This document shows positions 36,092 to 44,991 of a stretch of DNA of 64,000 nt, piece by piece; positions within the stretch are counted from its first letter, which is position 1; every line of letters begins with the position of its first letter. A program made the translations under genes and the position numbers. The notes beneath the pieces were generated by a model that saw only the letters and a program-made list of their open reading frames with translations, did no database searches and was not told where the DNA came from. Source of the DNA: Stagnihabitans sp038231395 (lineage in GTDB: Bacteria > Pseudomonadota > Alphaproteobacteria > Rhodobacterales > Rhodobacteraceae); assembly GCA_038231395.1 (NCBI GenBank), contig JBBRLL010000020.1:8255-72254 (forward strand), in the 5' to 3' direction.

Positions 36092-36421
36092 CTAAGCCGC
36101 AAAGGCCTGCTTTGCCCCAGCTTCAAGGGCGGCGCGGCAGTCGGCATAGGCGGTGCGCACGGCATCAAGGTCGACCGATACATCCCCCGCCCCGGCGCGA
36201 CGTTCGCCGTCCTGACATAGTGATGACAACGAACTGAACCCAAGGTTCAACGCGGCACCCTTCAGAAAGTGCAGGTCCGAGGCGAGCGTTCTGGCCCCGC
36301 CGTCCACTGAAAGCCGGGAAATCACGTCATCGGACTCTTCCAGAAACAGGCACACCACTTCGTCAAAATCATCCGGCCCAATCTCTGATCGCAACTCTTT
36401 GACCCTGTCCCAATCAATCAT
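36092..36421 (-). CDS. Hpt (histidine phosphotransfer) protein
   Basis: A 109-residue single-domain Hpt. HFLKGAALNLGFSSLS at residues 51-66 is the phosphotransfer motif with H51 as phosphosite and K54-G55 in place. The start at MIDWDRV follows GAGGGC; an upstream extension lacks likeness. It is divergent from the REC-PP2C gene, 169 bases away, so the Hpt may pass phosphate to that receiver. The sensor kinase is not in this window. Confidence 0.85.
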   Translation of the reverse strand: MIDWDRVKELRSEIGPDDFDEVVCLFLEESDDVISRLSVDGGARTLASDLHFLKGAALNLGFSSLSSLCQDGERRAGAGDVSVDLDAVRTAYADCRAALEAGAKQAFAA

Positions 36422-36590
36422 CGTCTGCCCTCGCGCATAGATCAGAGGGCCAGCATGGACTAGGCATATTAACAACCGGTATTCCCGAAAAATCCGAAAA
36501 ATGAGAGTTTTAGGTTTCATCCCGTCTTAAACCCTGAAGCGCAAAACCAAAGGACAAAGCCAAAACTTCCGCCGTTTGTTCAAGGTTGCA

Positions 36591-37862
36591 ATGTCGCTCG
36601 CCACGCCAATCTCTCGCGAACCTGCAGCACCGCCCGGCCTAAGGGGGCTGATGCGGGTGCTTGTGGTCGATGACAGCCGGGCGCAGCGCCGGATTCTGGC
36701 AGTTCAGCTGAAACGCTGGGGTTTTGAGGTGACGGAGGCTGACTCTGGCGAATCCGCGCTGGCACTGTGCCGGGATCAGGTCTTTGACATCATCCTGTCT
36801 GATTGGGTCATGCCGGGGATGACCGGGCTTGACCTGTGCCAAGCCTTCCGCGCCCTGCCGCGCGAAGGGTATGGCTATTTCATTCTTCTCACCTCCAAGT
36901 CCGAAAAGACCGAGATTGCGAATGGCCTTGAAAACGGTGCCGATGATTTTCTGACCAAACCGGTGAATTCTGACGAGCTGCGCGCCCGCCTCCGTGCCGG
37001 AGAGCGTATTGTGTCCATGCAGCAAGAACTGGTCGAAAAGAACCGGCTGGTAGGCAGCACGCTGGGTCAACTGCAAAAGCTATATGATTCGCTGGACCGC
37101 GACCTGATCGAGGCGAAAAAGCTTCAGCAGTCGCTGATTCGTGATCGACAACAGGATTTCGGGTTGGGCAAGGCCTATCTGATGCTGAAACCGTCAGGTC
37201 ACGTCGGCGGCGATCTGGTCGGGTCTTTCATCATTGATGAACGTCGGATTGCGATTTTCTCGGTGGACGTGTCGGGCCACGGCGTCGCCTCGGCGATGAT
37301 GACGGCACGGCTGGCGGGGCTGTTGTCTGGCGGCTCCCCTGATCAGAACATCGCGCTTTGCATCAATGCCGACGGGGCCCGCGACGCCTATCCGCCGGAA
37401 GAGGTCGCCTTCCGGCTCAACCGCATGATGATTGAGGATGTGCAGGTCGAACAGTATTTCACCCTCGCCTACGCCGAAATTGACATGATCAATGGCCAAG
37501 TGCAGTTGGTGCAGGCGGGCCACCCCTATCCGGTTCTGATGCGGGGCAATCGTCTGCGTCAGCTGGGGGATGGTGGCTTACCGATAGGCCTGATACCGGG
37601 CGCTACCTATCAGACTGTAAATGCAGTGCTTTTGCCGGGTGACAGGCTGTTTCTTGTGTCAGACGGTGTGACCGAATGCCCTGACCCGCATGGGGAGGAG
37701 CTTGGCAGCGATGGTCTTGAAACCCTGTTGCAACGCTCCCTCCACCTGTCCGGCGCCCCTCTGTTGGAGGCGTTGATCTGGGACCTGTCGGCCTACGCGG
37801 GCGGGCGGGATTTCCCGGATGACGTCTCTGGCATCTTGTTTGAATATTCCGGCCCGCTATAG
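36591..37862 (+). CDS. Response regulator with PP2C/SpoIIE phosphatase output
   Basis: A 423-residue protein. The receiver domain (residues about 21-135) has VLVVDDSR, phospho-acceptor D71 in LSDWVMPG, and FLTKPV with the conserved lysine. A coiled-coil linker (ELVEKNRLVGSTLGQLQKL) joins the PP2C domain, with GGDLVGSF, DVSGHGVASAM and a late DDVSGI as metal-binding motifs. Such proteins dephosphorylate an anti-anti-sigma factor in partner switching. It resembles RbaY, which acts in the Rba partner-switching pathway of Rhodobacter capsulatus that affects gene transfer agent production; that link is from the literature, by domain layout. No anti-sigma gene is nearby. The ATG at 36651 is an alternative start. 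Confidence 0.88.
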   Translation: MSLATPISREPAAPPGLRGLMRVLVVDDSRAQRRILAVQLKRWGFEVTEADSGESALALCRDQVFDIILSDWVMPGMTGLDLCQAFRALPREGYGYFILLTSKSEKTEIANGLENGADDFLTKPVNSDELRARLRAGERIVSMQQELVEKNRLVGSTLGQLQKLYDSLDRDLIEAKKLQQSLIRDRQQDFGLGKAYLMLKPSGHVGGDLVGSFIIDERRIAIFSVDVSGHGVASAMMTARLAGLLSGGSPDQNIALCINADGARDAYPPEEVAFRLNRMMIEDVQVEQYFTLAYAEIDMINGQVQLVQAGHPYPVLMRGNRLRQLGDGGLPIGLIPGATYQTVNAVLLPGDRLFLVSDGVTECPDPHGEELGSDGLETLLQRSLHLSGAPLLEALIWDLSAYAGGRDFPDDVSGILFEYSGPL

Positions 37863-38300
37863 GCTTTGCAAAGCCCGCGCCAACATCGCCCTGTCGCCGA
37901 CATTGTCCAGCAAATCCACCGCGTCACGGGCATCGGCCCATATAGCATTGTGTCCAGCTTCAGACGGCGGCCCCATCCGCAATGTCGGGCGCGCGATGAA
38001 GATTGCGCAGACCTTCTCGGCCCAGAATCCATATTCCGGCATGTAGGTGAATCGCCGATACGTGCCCAGCCAGCGTGGCGGCCCGATATGCCAGCCGGTT
38101 TCCTCGAACACCTCACGATGCAGGGCGGCAATCGGGGCCTCGCCGCGATCAATCCCACCGCCCGGCAGTTGGCATTCCGGAACAGGCGCCGCCTGATACG
38201 TCAGCAAAATCTGACTGCCGCGCAACAGAACCCCGTACACGCCGGGCCGTCGCCGGTAGCTTTGTCCACGGGTCGCCGCCTCGCCATAGCGTCTGATCAT
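37857..38300 (-). CDS. Nudix hydrolase
   Basis: A 147-residue Nudix protein. The box GGGIDRGEAPIAALHREV continues to FEETGW and has all catalytic glutamates. The substrate is a nucleoside diphosphate linked to another group, not identifiable further. Its stop overlaps the end of the phosphatase gene by 6 bases (convergent). It is divergent from hslO, whose promoter candidate overlaps this gene's upstream side. Confidence 0.83.
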   Translation of the reverse strand: MIRRYGEAATRGQSYRRRPGVYGVLLRGSQILLTYQAAPVPECQLPGGGIDRGEAPIAALHREVFEETGWHIGPPRWLGTYRRFTYMPEYGFWAEKVCAIFIARPTLRMGPPSEAGHNAIWADARDAVDLLDNVGDRAMLARALQSL

Positions 38301-38309
38301 GCCTTACCC

Positions 38310-38337
38310 CTTGGTCACCCGGTTGCCCTGCCTATAT
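38310..38337 (+). promoter_or_regulatory. RpoH-type heat-shock promoter candidate for hslO
   Basis: CTTG at 38310-38313, 17 bases, then CCTATAT at 38331-38337. This fits the alphaproteobacterial sigma-32 pattern CTTG-N17/18-CYTATNT at every fixed base, and lies 40 bases before the hslO start. Heat and oxidative control of Hsp33 is usual. Confidence 0.6.
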
Positions 38338-38376
38338 AGGCGCGGTATGCCATGCTTGGCTGTGCAAGGAAATCTC

Positions 38377-39420
38377 ATGTCCATCGGAAACCAGATCACT
38401 TGGGACGATACCGTCCTGCCGTTTCAGCTTGACGCCAGCGACATTCGCGGCCGTGTCGTCCGTCTGGATGGCGCGCTGGACAAAGTTTTAAGCCAACACC
38501 ACTACCCGGCCCAGATCGAATCTCTGGTGGCTGAGGCGGCTTTGCTGACCGCGCTGATCGGGCAATCCATCAAACTGCGCTGGAAATTGTCGCTGCAAAT
38601 CCGTGGCAAGGGCCCGGCGCGGTTGATTGCTACCGACTATTACGGCCCGACCGACGACGGCCAGCCCGCCCGGATCCGCGCCTATGCCAGCTATGACGCT
38701 GACCGGCTTGACCCGAACGAAACCGCTTTCAGCCAGATCGGTGACGGTTATTTCGCCGTCATGCTGGATCAGGGCGAGGGGATGACCCCTTACCAAGGCT
38801 TCACCCCCATCGCCGGGAATTCGCTATCAGATTGCGCCCAGACCTACTTTGCCCAGTCCGAACAGCTTCCGACCCGATTTTCGCTGACCTTTGGCAAAAG
38901 CCAGATGCCCGGCCGTCCCTCGCAATGGCGCGGCGGCGGCGTGATGCTGCAACACATGCCGCCCGTGGGTGAGGGGGTGGCGGCTGATTTTGGCTCGGGT
39001 GAGGGTGGCTTGCTGTCGCACACCGATATTCTGGCGGGGGAGCCTGCTGAGAACTGGAACCGCGTCAACATCCTGCTGGATACGGTTGAGGAGATGGAGC
39101 TGGTTGGCCCGACCGTCGCCCCGACCGATCTGCTGATCCGCCTGTTTCACGAAGAAGGCCCCCGGGTGTTTGATGCCACCCCGGTGCATTTCGGCTGCTC
39201 TTGTTCTGCCGAAAAGGTCATTCAGACCATGTCGATCTATTCGCAGCGCGACATTGGCCATATGACGAACGACGCAGGCCAAGTCACCGCTGACTGCCAG
39301 TTCTGTGGCGCCCATTACGAGTTTGACCCGAAGACGCTGGGTTTCGAAGCGGCCAAGGCCGACGCCGCCAACCCCAATTTGACCGAAAACACCACCGAAA
39401 ACACTGCCGATAGTGCCTGA
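38377..39420 (+). CDS. hslO: Redox-regulated chaperone Hsp33
   Basis: A 347-residue holding chaperone switched on by oxidation. The zinc-binding redox centre near the C-terminus is CSC (C274, C276) and CQFC (C307, C310). Under oxidant and heat the cysteines form disulphides and the protein holds unfolding clients. ATG at 38377 follows AAGGA; 26 upstream codons of open frame are not Hsp33-like. It overlaps the following Nudix gene by 8 bases. Confidence 0.95.
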   Translation: MSIGNQITWDDTVLPFQLDASDIRGRVVRLDGALDKVLSQHHYPAQIESLVAEAALLTALIGQSIKLRWKLSLQIRGKGPARLIATDYYGPTDDGQPARIRAYASYDADRLDPNETAFSQIGDGYFAVMLDQGEGMTPYQGFTPIAGNSLSDCAQTYFAQSEQLPTRFSLTFGKSQMPGRPSQWRGGGVMLQHMPPVGEGVAADFGSGEGGLLSHTDILAGEPAENWNRVNILLDTVEEMELVGPTVAPTDLLIRLFHEEGPRVFDATPVHFGCSCSAEKVIQTMSIYSQRDIGHMTNDAGQVTADCQFCGAHYEFDPKTLGFEAAKADAANPNLTENTTENTADSA

Positions 39421-39994
39421 TCTCATAGCCCGCCTGACCGCAGCCCTTGCGCGGTCAGGCGGCGCCTCGTCTGATTTCGATCTGAACCCCGGCTTTATGC
39501 CTTCAGGCAGACCTCTGCGCCCGGCGGCCGTTCTGGTTGGCATCACCCGGAACAGTCATGTCATCCTGACCAAACGCGCCTCGCATCTCAAGCACCATCC
39601 CGGCCAGATCGCTTTTCCGGGCGGCAAGCAGGACGACACTGACCTGACGTTGGAGGCGACCGCTTTGCGCGAAGCGTCGGAGGAAATCGACCTGCCGCCG
39701 TCTTGTGTCCGCGTGATTGGCCGCCTGCCGCCGCACGAAACCGTCACCGGCTTTGAAATGACGCCCATCCTTGCCGAGGTCGCAGATTTCGCCGCCACTC
39801 CCGATCCGGACGAGGTTGAGGAAGTGTTTACCGTTCCACTCACCCACCTTTTGGACCTTAACTGCTATGCCATCCGGCGCAGGCTTTGGCGTGGCCAGTG
39901 GCGTGCCTATTACGCTGTGCCGTGGGGCCCCTATTACATCTGGGGTGCGACAGCCCGCGTCCTGCGCAGCCTTGCTGAAAGGGCAGCAGAATGA
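39413..39994 (+). CDS. CoA pyrophosphatase-type Nudix hydrolase
   Basis: A 193-residue Nudix protein. HLKHHPGQIAFPGGKQD followed by ATALREASEEIDL is the NuCoA plus Nudix signature, which marks the coenzyme A diphosphatase (YeaB/NudL) subfamily that cleaves CoA to phosphopantetheine and ADP. The GTG start overlaps the hslO end; the last bases overlap the next gene as ATGA. Confidence 0.88.
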   Translation: MPDLIARLTAALARSGGASSDFDLNPGFMPSGRPLRPAAVLVGITRNSHVILTKRASHLKHHPGQIAFPGGKQDDTDLTLEATALREASEEIDLPPSCVRVIGRLPPHETVTGFEMTPILAEVADFAATPDPDEVEEVFTVPLTHLLDLNCYAIRRRLWRGQWRAYYAVPWGPYYIWGATARVLRSLAERAAE

Positions 39995-41142
39995 TTGTAG
40001 GCGGCGCATGGCTTGACAATCACGGCACCCAAGCCCTTTGCGCCACGCTGGGACTGGAGGGGCACCGCATCCTGTTCGTTGGCGGTTGTGTGCGCAACGC
40101 CTTGCTTGGGGTGCCTGTCACCGACGTTGATCTGGCCACCAGCGCGTCACCGCTGGTCGTGATGGACCTTGTTCAACGCGCAGGTTTCAAAGCCATCCCA
40201 ACGGGCATTGAACACGGCACTGTCACTGTTGTCGCAGATGGCATCCCGCACGAGGTGACCACCTTTCGCCGCGATGTAAAAACCGACGGGCGTCGCGCGG
40301 TTGTGGCCTTCTCCTCTGACCTGTCAGAAGACGCGGCCCGCCGTGACTTTACCATGAACGCCCTCTACGCCGAGCCTAGTGGCGATGTCATTGACCCGTT
40401 GAACGGCCTGCCCGATCTTGTTGGCCGCCGCGTTCGTTTCGTTGGCGACCCTGAACAGCGCATCGGCGAAGACTATCTCCGCATCCTGCGATTCTTTCGG
40501 TTTCATGCGGTCTATGGCGACCCGGCCCAAGGCATCGACTCCGAGGGCCTTGCCGCCTGCGCAGCGCTGGCCGATGGCATCCTTGGCCTAAGCGCAGAAC
40601 GTGTCGGGGCAGAGATGCGCAAACTTCTGGCGGCCAGTGACCCCGCTCCAGCCTTGGGCAGCATGGCTGCAACCGGCATTCTTGCCCGAATTCTGCCCGG
40701 TACAGACCCGCGCGCGATGGCACCACTGATCCATCTGGAGGCTGAAATGCCGCCCCGTTGGCAACGTCGTCTGGTGGTTCTGGGTGGGCAGGATATCGGG
40801 CAGACTCTTCGCCTGTCACGGCAAGAACAGGCCGAAATCGGCAAGATCAGAGACGAAATAGGCTCCACCCTGACCCCCGCTGCCTTGGGCTGGCGGCTTG
40901 GTGCTGTCCCCGGCGCCGACGCCGTTCTGGCCCGTGCTGCCCTGCTGGAACTTCCGTTGCCTGCTGATTGGCAAGCCGATGTGGCGCGCGGTGCTGCGTG
41001 CCAGTTCCCGGTCGCTGCGGCCGATCTGATGCCGCATTACCTTGGGCCAGACCTTGGCGCAAAGCTGAAGCAACTTGAAGACCGCTGGATTTCCAGCGAC
41101 CTTCGCCTGACCAGAGAAGCCTTGCTGGCGCCTGACGATTGA
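39991..41142 (+). CDS. CCA tRNA nucleotidyltransferase / poly(A) polymerase family protein
   Basis: A 383-residue class II nucleotidyltransferase. LFVGGCVRNALLG and TDVDLATSASP hold the catalytic aspartates; RRDFTMNALYAE, DPLNGLPDL and RILRFFRFHAVYG follow in the expected order. The class contains both CCA-adding enzymes, which finish tRNA 3' ends, and poly(A) polymerases; in this bacterial group the CCA role is the likelier. It is the third gene of the coupled set hslO-nudix-cca. Confidence 0.9.
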   Translation: MIVGGAWLDNHGTQALCATLGLEGHRILFVGGCVRNALLGVPVTDVDLATSASPLVVMDLVQRAGFKAIPTGIEHGTVTVVADGIPHEVTTFRRDVKTDGRRAVVAFSSDLSEDAARRDFTMNALYAEPSGDVIDPLNGLPDLVGRRVRFVGDPEQRIGEDYLRILRFFRFHAVYGDPAQGIDSEGLAACAALADGILGLSAERVGAEMRKLLAASDPAPALGSMAATGILARILPGTDPRAMAPLIHLEAEMPPRWQRRLVVLGGQDIGQTLRLSRQEQAEIGKIRDEIGSTLTPAALGWRLGAVPGADAVLARAALLELPLPADWQADVARGAACQFPVAAADLMPHYLGPDLGAKLKQLEDRWISSDLRLTREALLAPDD

Positions 41143-41200
41143 GGCGTGACACGGCGGCTTTTTTCGGCTAACCAACCCGCAAGCAAACACGGAGAGCAGC

Positions 41201-41233
41201 ATGGATAACGGGATCACACTTCGACTCAACTGA
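41201..41233 (+). CDS. Possible 10-residue leader peptide before the ABC genes
   Basis: ATG at 41201 follows GGAG at 41191 with good spacing and encodes MDNGITLRLN before TGA. A hairpin-forming stretch (GACCG at 41237-41241, CGGTC at 41254-41258) follows, then the ABC transporter start at 41309. The layout recalls an attenuation leader, but ten codons are too few to prove translation and there is no T-run. Confidence 0.2.
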   Translation: MDNGITLRLN

Positions 41234-41308
41234 GCCGACCGTCCCCGTTGTGGCGGTCCCTCAGACTCGCCTCACCCTTCCATGCGCACCTTTTTCCAGG
41301 TCTTTCCC

Positions 41309-43159
41309 ATGTTCCGTTTCTTTGAAAACCTCGTCGACCCTTACGAAACCTATGTCCAGACCGATGCGCCGCCGCGCAAGCTGTGGCCTTTCCTTGCGGA
41401 CTATATCCGCCCGTTCCGAAAGGTTTTTGCCGCAACGGCGCTGTTCTCGACCCTGAACGCCTGCGCCGAGGTGGGGCTGATCTGGTATATCGGCCATATG
41501 GTTGATTTTCTGGGGCAAGGTACTCCGGCATCAGTCTGGGCCGGGCACGGGACAGAGATTGTGCTGGTCGCTGCGGCCATCGTTATTATTCGCCCCCTGA
41601 TCGGCGGAACGGGCGTTGCCCTGCTTCATAACACGATTCTGACCAACTTTGGCACGATGATGCGCTGGCGTGCCCACGCCCACATTATGCGGCAACCGGT
41701 CGGCTGGTTTGAAAGCGATTTCGCCGGCCGAATCGCCAATCGGATCATGCAGGCCCCGCCCGCTGCCGGTGACGCCGTGTTTCAGGTGTTTGACGCCGTG
41801 GCCTTTGCGTCGACCACACTGGTCGCTGCGGCCTTGATGCTGGCCAACGCGGATGTCCGTCTGCTGGTCCCGCTGGTTCTGTGGTTCGCTGGCTATGCCG
41901 CACTGATGCGGTGGACGATCCAGCGCGCTGGCCCGGCCTCAACTGCAAGTTCCGAGGCGCGCTCCGCCGTCACGGGGCGCGTCGTCGACAGCTATACCAA
42001 CATCCATTCGGTCAAGCTTTTTGCCCATGACGACCGCGAGCTGACCTATGCCAAAGACGCGATAGAGGCTGCCCGCAAGGCATTTCAAAAGGAGATGCGC
42101 ATCGTCACCGTGATGGACACCGTGCTGACTTTTCTGAACGGGTTGATGGTGGTCAGCGTGTCTGGGCTTGCGATTTACCTATGGTATCATGGCTTTGCAT
42201 CGGTTGGTATCGTGGCGGCAGCTGTGGCTTTGGTGCTGCGTCTTCACTCGATGACCTATTGGATCATGTGGGCCACGACCAACCTCGTGCAGAACCTTGG
42301 CACCGTGCAAGAGGGGATGCAGACCATCACCCAACCCATCGGTCTGGTTGATGACAAGGCCGCCAGGCCTATCGCCTTCGCCAAGGGCTTGATCGAGATC
42401 AAGGGCGTCAGCCATCACTACGGCCGCGGCTCTGGCGGGCTGCAAGACCTGACCCTGACCGTAAAGCCGGGGGAGCGTATCGGGTTGATCGGTCGGTCAG
42501 GCGCGGGCAAATCCACGCTCGTCAAGCTGATCCTGCGGTTTTATGATACTGAAGCCGGGCAAATCCTGATTGACGGTCAGAACATCGCCCTCGTCACCCA
42601 AGCCAGCTTGCGCAGTCAAATCGGTATGGTGCAGCAGGACAGCAGCCTGATGCACCGGTCGGTTCGCGAAAACATTCTGTATGCCCATCCTGACGCGGGC
42701 GAAGAGGCGATGCTTGCTGCGGCCAAGAAGGCTGAGGCGCATGAATTCATCCTGACCTTGGAAGACCCGCAGGGTCGAAAAGGCTATGATGCCCATGTTG
42801 GCGAGCGCGGCGTCAAACTGTCGGGCGGCCAGAGGCAGAGGGTGGCTTTGGCGCGGGTGATCCTGAAAGACGCACCGATCCTGATTCTGGACGAGGCGAC
42901 CAGTGCACTGGACTCCGAGGCCGAGGCGTTGATTCAAAAGGCGCTGTTTGGTGTGATGCAGGGTAAAACCGTCATCGCCATCGCGCACCGCCTTTCAACG
43001 ATTGCTGCGATGGACCGGATTGTGGTGCTGGACGCCGGGCATATCGTGGAGGAGGGCACCCACGCCGTGCTTCTTGCCAAAGGCGGGCTATATTCGCAAT
43101 TCTGGGCCCGCCAATCCGGTGGTTTCCTGCGCGATGTATCAGAGGAAGCCGCCGAATGA
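41309..43159 (+). CDS. ABC exporter half-transporter, first subunit
   Basis: A 616-residue export-type half-transporter: six membrane helices in residues about 25-310, then an ATPase. GRSGAGKST is Walker A, LSGGQRQRVALAR the signature and ILILDEATSALD Walker B; the H-loop is AHRLST. The start at MFRFFEN is chosen over an ATG 27 bases upstream since family members begin there. The catalytic glutamate after Walker B is intact. It overlaps the next ABC gene as ATGA, so the two probably form a heterodimer. Lipid or drug export is the family range; cargo unknown. Confidence 0.88.
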   Translation: MFRFFENLVDPYETYVQTDAPPRKLWPFLADYIRPFRKVFAATALFSTLNACAEVGLIWYIGHMVDFLGQGTPASVWAGHGTEIVLVAAAIVIIRPLIGGTGVALLHNTILTNFGTMMRWRAHAHIMRQPVGWFESDFAGRIANRIMQAPPAAGDAVFQVFDAVAFASTTLVAAALMLANADVRLLVPLVLWFAGYAALMRWTIQRAGPASTASSEARSAVTGRVVDSYTNIHSVKLFAHDDRELTYAKDAIEAARKAFQKEMRIVTVMDTVLTFLNGLMVVSVSGLAIYLWYHGFASVGIVAAAVALVLRLHSMTYWIMWATTNLVQNLGTVQEGMQTITQPIGLVDDKAARPIAFAKGLIEIKGVSHHYGRGSGGLQDLTLTVKPGERIGLIGRSGAGKSTLVKLILRFYDTEAGQILIDGQNIALVTQASLRSQIGMVQQDSSLMHRSVRENILYAHPDAGEEAMLAAAKKAEAHEFILTLEDPQGRKGYDAHVGERGVKLSGGQRQRVALARVILKDAPILILDEATSALDSEAEALIQKALFGVMQGKTVIAIAHRLSTIAAMDRIVVLDAGHIVEEGTHAVLLAKGGLYSQFWARQSGGFLRDVSEEAAE

Positions 43160-44991
43160 TGCTTGGGCCGACCATCACCCCGTTCCGCCCCACAGATCTG
43201 CCACCGCCCGCCCGCCCGCTGAAGTTCTTCTTCTGGGCACTTGGCGGTGCGTGGGCGGGCGTCCTTTGGGCCACGTTCTGGTCCGCAATCGCAGGATCGC
43301 TTGAGGCGGTTTCGGCCACCATCCTTGGCCGCGTGATCGACGCCGCAAAAGGCCCGCCGTCGGAAGTGTTCGTGCAACACTGGCAACTGTTCAGCGCGTT
43401 CGCCGCCTTTTACCTTATCGTCAGGCCGCTGGTCTTTGGCATCAACACCTCGGCTTTGGCGCTGACCATCGAACCCAACCTGTTTCCCTTGATCTTGTCA
43501 CGCCTGCACCGCTGGACTTTGGGCCAATCAGTGACGTTTTTTGACAACGACTTTGCCGGACGCATTGCGCAAAAGCAGATGCAGACGGCACGGGCCGCAA
43601 CGGATGTGGTGTCTGGCACAATTGAGACGGCGGCCTTTGCCTTGGCTTCGGTGATCGGGTCGGTGGCGCTGATGGTGGCGATCAACGGCGCGGTGTCGCT
43701 GGTGCTTTTGGCGTGGGTTGTCGCCTACTGCCTGTTCATCCGCTACTACCTGCGCCGCGTGCGCGGAGCGTCCGCCATGCGCGCCTCTGCCCGCGCCAAT
43801 GTCACCGGGCAGATCGTCGACACCGTCACCAACATGAAAACCGTGAAGCTGTTTGCCCATACCGAACATGAGGACCGCGTGGCCTTGGACGCTATGCAAA
43901 GCTTTCGCGATTCGGCGTTGGTTTACGGTGCTATCTCGTCCTGGTTCCGTTTTAACCTGATGGCCTTGGCCGGGATTTTGCCAGTGTTGATGGTGGCCGC
44001 AACTGTTTGGCTGTGGTCAAAAGGCGTGGCCTCAACTGGCGATATCGCCGCATCCGGTGCTGTCAGTTTCCGCTTGGCGCAAATGACCGGCTGGGTGTCG
44101 TTCAGCCTGATGGGCATCTTCGGCAATCTGGGCGAGGTGGAGGATGGCTTGCGCACATTGACCCCACCCTATTCCCTGACCGACGCCGCCAACGCCACCG
44201 AAATGCCGCGCGTTCTTGGCCGGATCACGATGGACCATGTCTCTTTCGCTTATGGCCGCAAAAAGGGTGGCTTGCAGGAGGTTTCTCTGGCCATAAGCCC
44301 GGGTGAGAAGATTGGCATTGTCGGCGCCTCTGGCGCAGGTAAATCGACCCTCGTTTCTCTGCTTTTGCGGCTCTATGACACCGAAAGCGGGCGGATTCTG
44401 ATTGACAATATCGACGTGCGCGCGGTCACCCAGGAAAGCCTGCGGCGGCAGATCGGCATGGTCACCCAGGAAACCGCAATGTTCAACCGTTCGGCGCGAG
44501 AGAACATCCTGTACGGTCGTCCGGACGCCACGGAAGAGGACATGTTTGCTGCCGCCCGCGCCGCCGAAGCGCATGACTTCATCCTTGGCCTGAAGGACCA
44601 TCAGGGCCGCACCGGCTATGGCGCTTTTCTGGGTGAACGCGGCGTCAAGCTTTCGGGCGGTCAGCGCCAACGCATTGCCCTCGCCCGCGCCTTCCTGAAA
44701 GACGCGCCCATTCTGGTGCTGGACGAAGCCACCTCGGCGCTCGATTCCGAAGTGGAGGCCAGCGTGCAGAATGCCCTCGCCCGCGTGATGCAGGGCAAGA
44801 CCGTGCTGGCCATCGCGCACCGCTTGTCCACGATTGCCGAAATGGACCGGATTATCGTGCTGGATGAGGGGCGGATCGTCGAACAAGGCTCTCATACCGT
44901 ACTTTTGGCGAATGGAGGGCTTTACGCGCGCTACTGGAACCGTCAAAGCGGCGGCTTCATCGGCGTTGACGCAAAGGAAGCGGCAGAGTGA
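43156..44991 (+). CDS. ABC exporter half-transporter, second subunit
   Basis: A 611-residue paralogue of the preceding gene with the same order: membrane domain to about residue 320, then GASGAGKST, LSGGQRQRIALAR and ILVLDEATSALD. The Walker B glutamate is kept, so both ATP sites could be active, unlike many heterodimers with one degenerate site. Coupling to the upstream subunit by a 4-base overlap and to a methyltransferase by GTGA makes a three-gene unit. Confidence 0.88.
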   Translation: MMLGPTITPFRPTDLPPPARPLKFFFWALGGAWAGVLWATFWSAIAGSLEAVSATILGRVIDAAKGPPSEVFVQHWQLFSAFAAFYLIVRPLVFGINTSALALTIEPNLFPLILSRLHRWTLGQSVTFFDNDFAGRIAQKQMQTARAATDVVSGTIETAAFALASVIGSVALMVAINGAVSLVLLAWVVAYCLFIRYYLRRVRGASAMRASARANVTGQIVDTVTNMKTVKLFAHTEHEDRVALDAMQSFRDSALVYGAISSWFRFNLMALAGILPVLMVAATVWLWSKGVASTGDIAASGAVSFRLAQMTGWVSFSLMGIFGNLGEVEDGLRTLTPPYSLTDAANATEMPRVLGRITMDHVSFAYGRKKGGLQEVSLAISPGEKIGIVGASGAGKSTLVSLLLRLYDTESGRILIDNIDVRAVTQESLRRQIGMVTQETAMFNRSARENILYGRPDATEEDMFAAARAAEAHDFILGLKDHQGRTGYGAFLGERGVKLSGGQRQRIALARAFLKDAPILVLDEATSALDSEVEASVQNALARVMQGKTVLAIAHRLSTIAEMDRIIVLDEGRIVEQGSHTVLLANGGLYARYWNRQSGGFIGVDAKEAAE

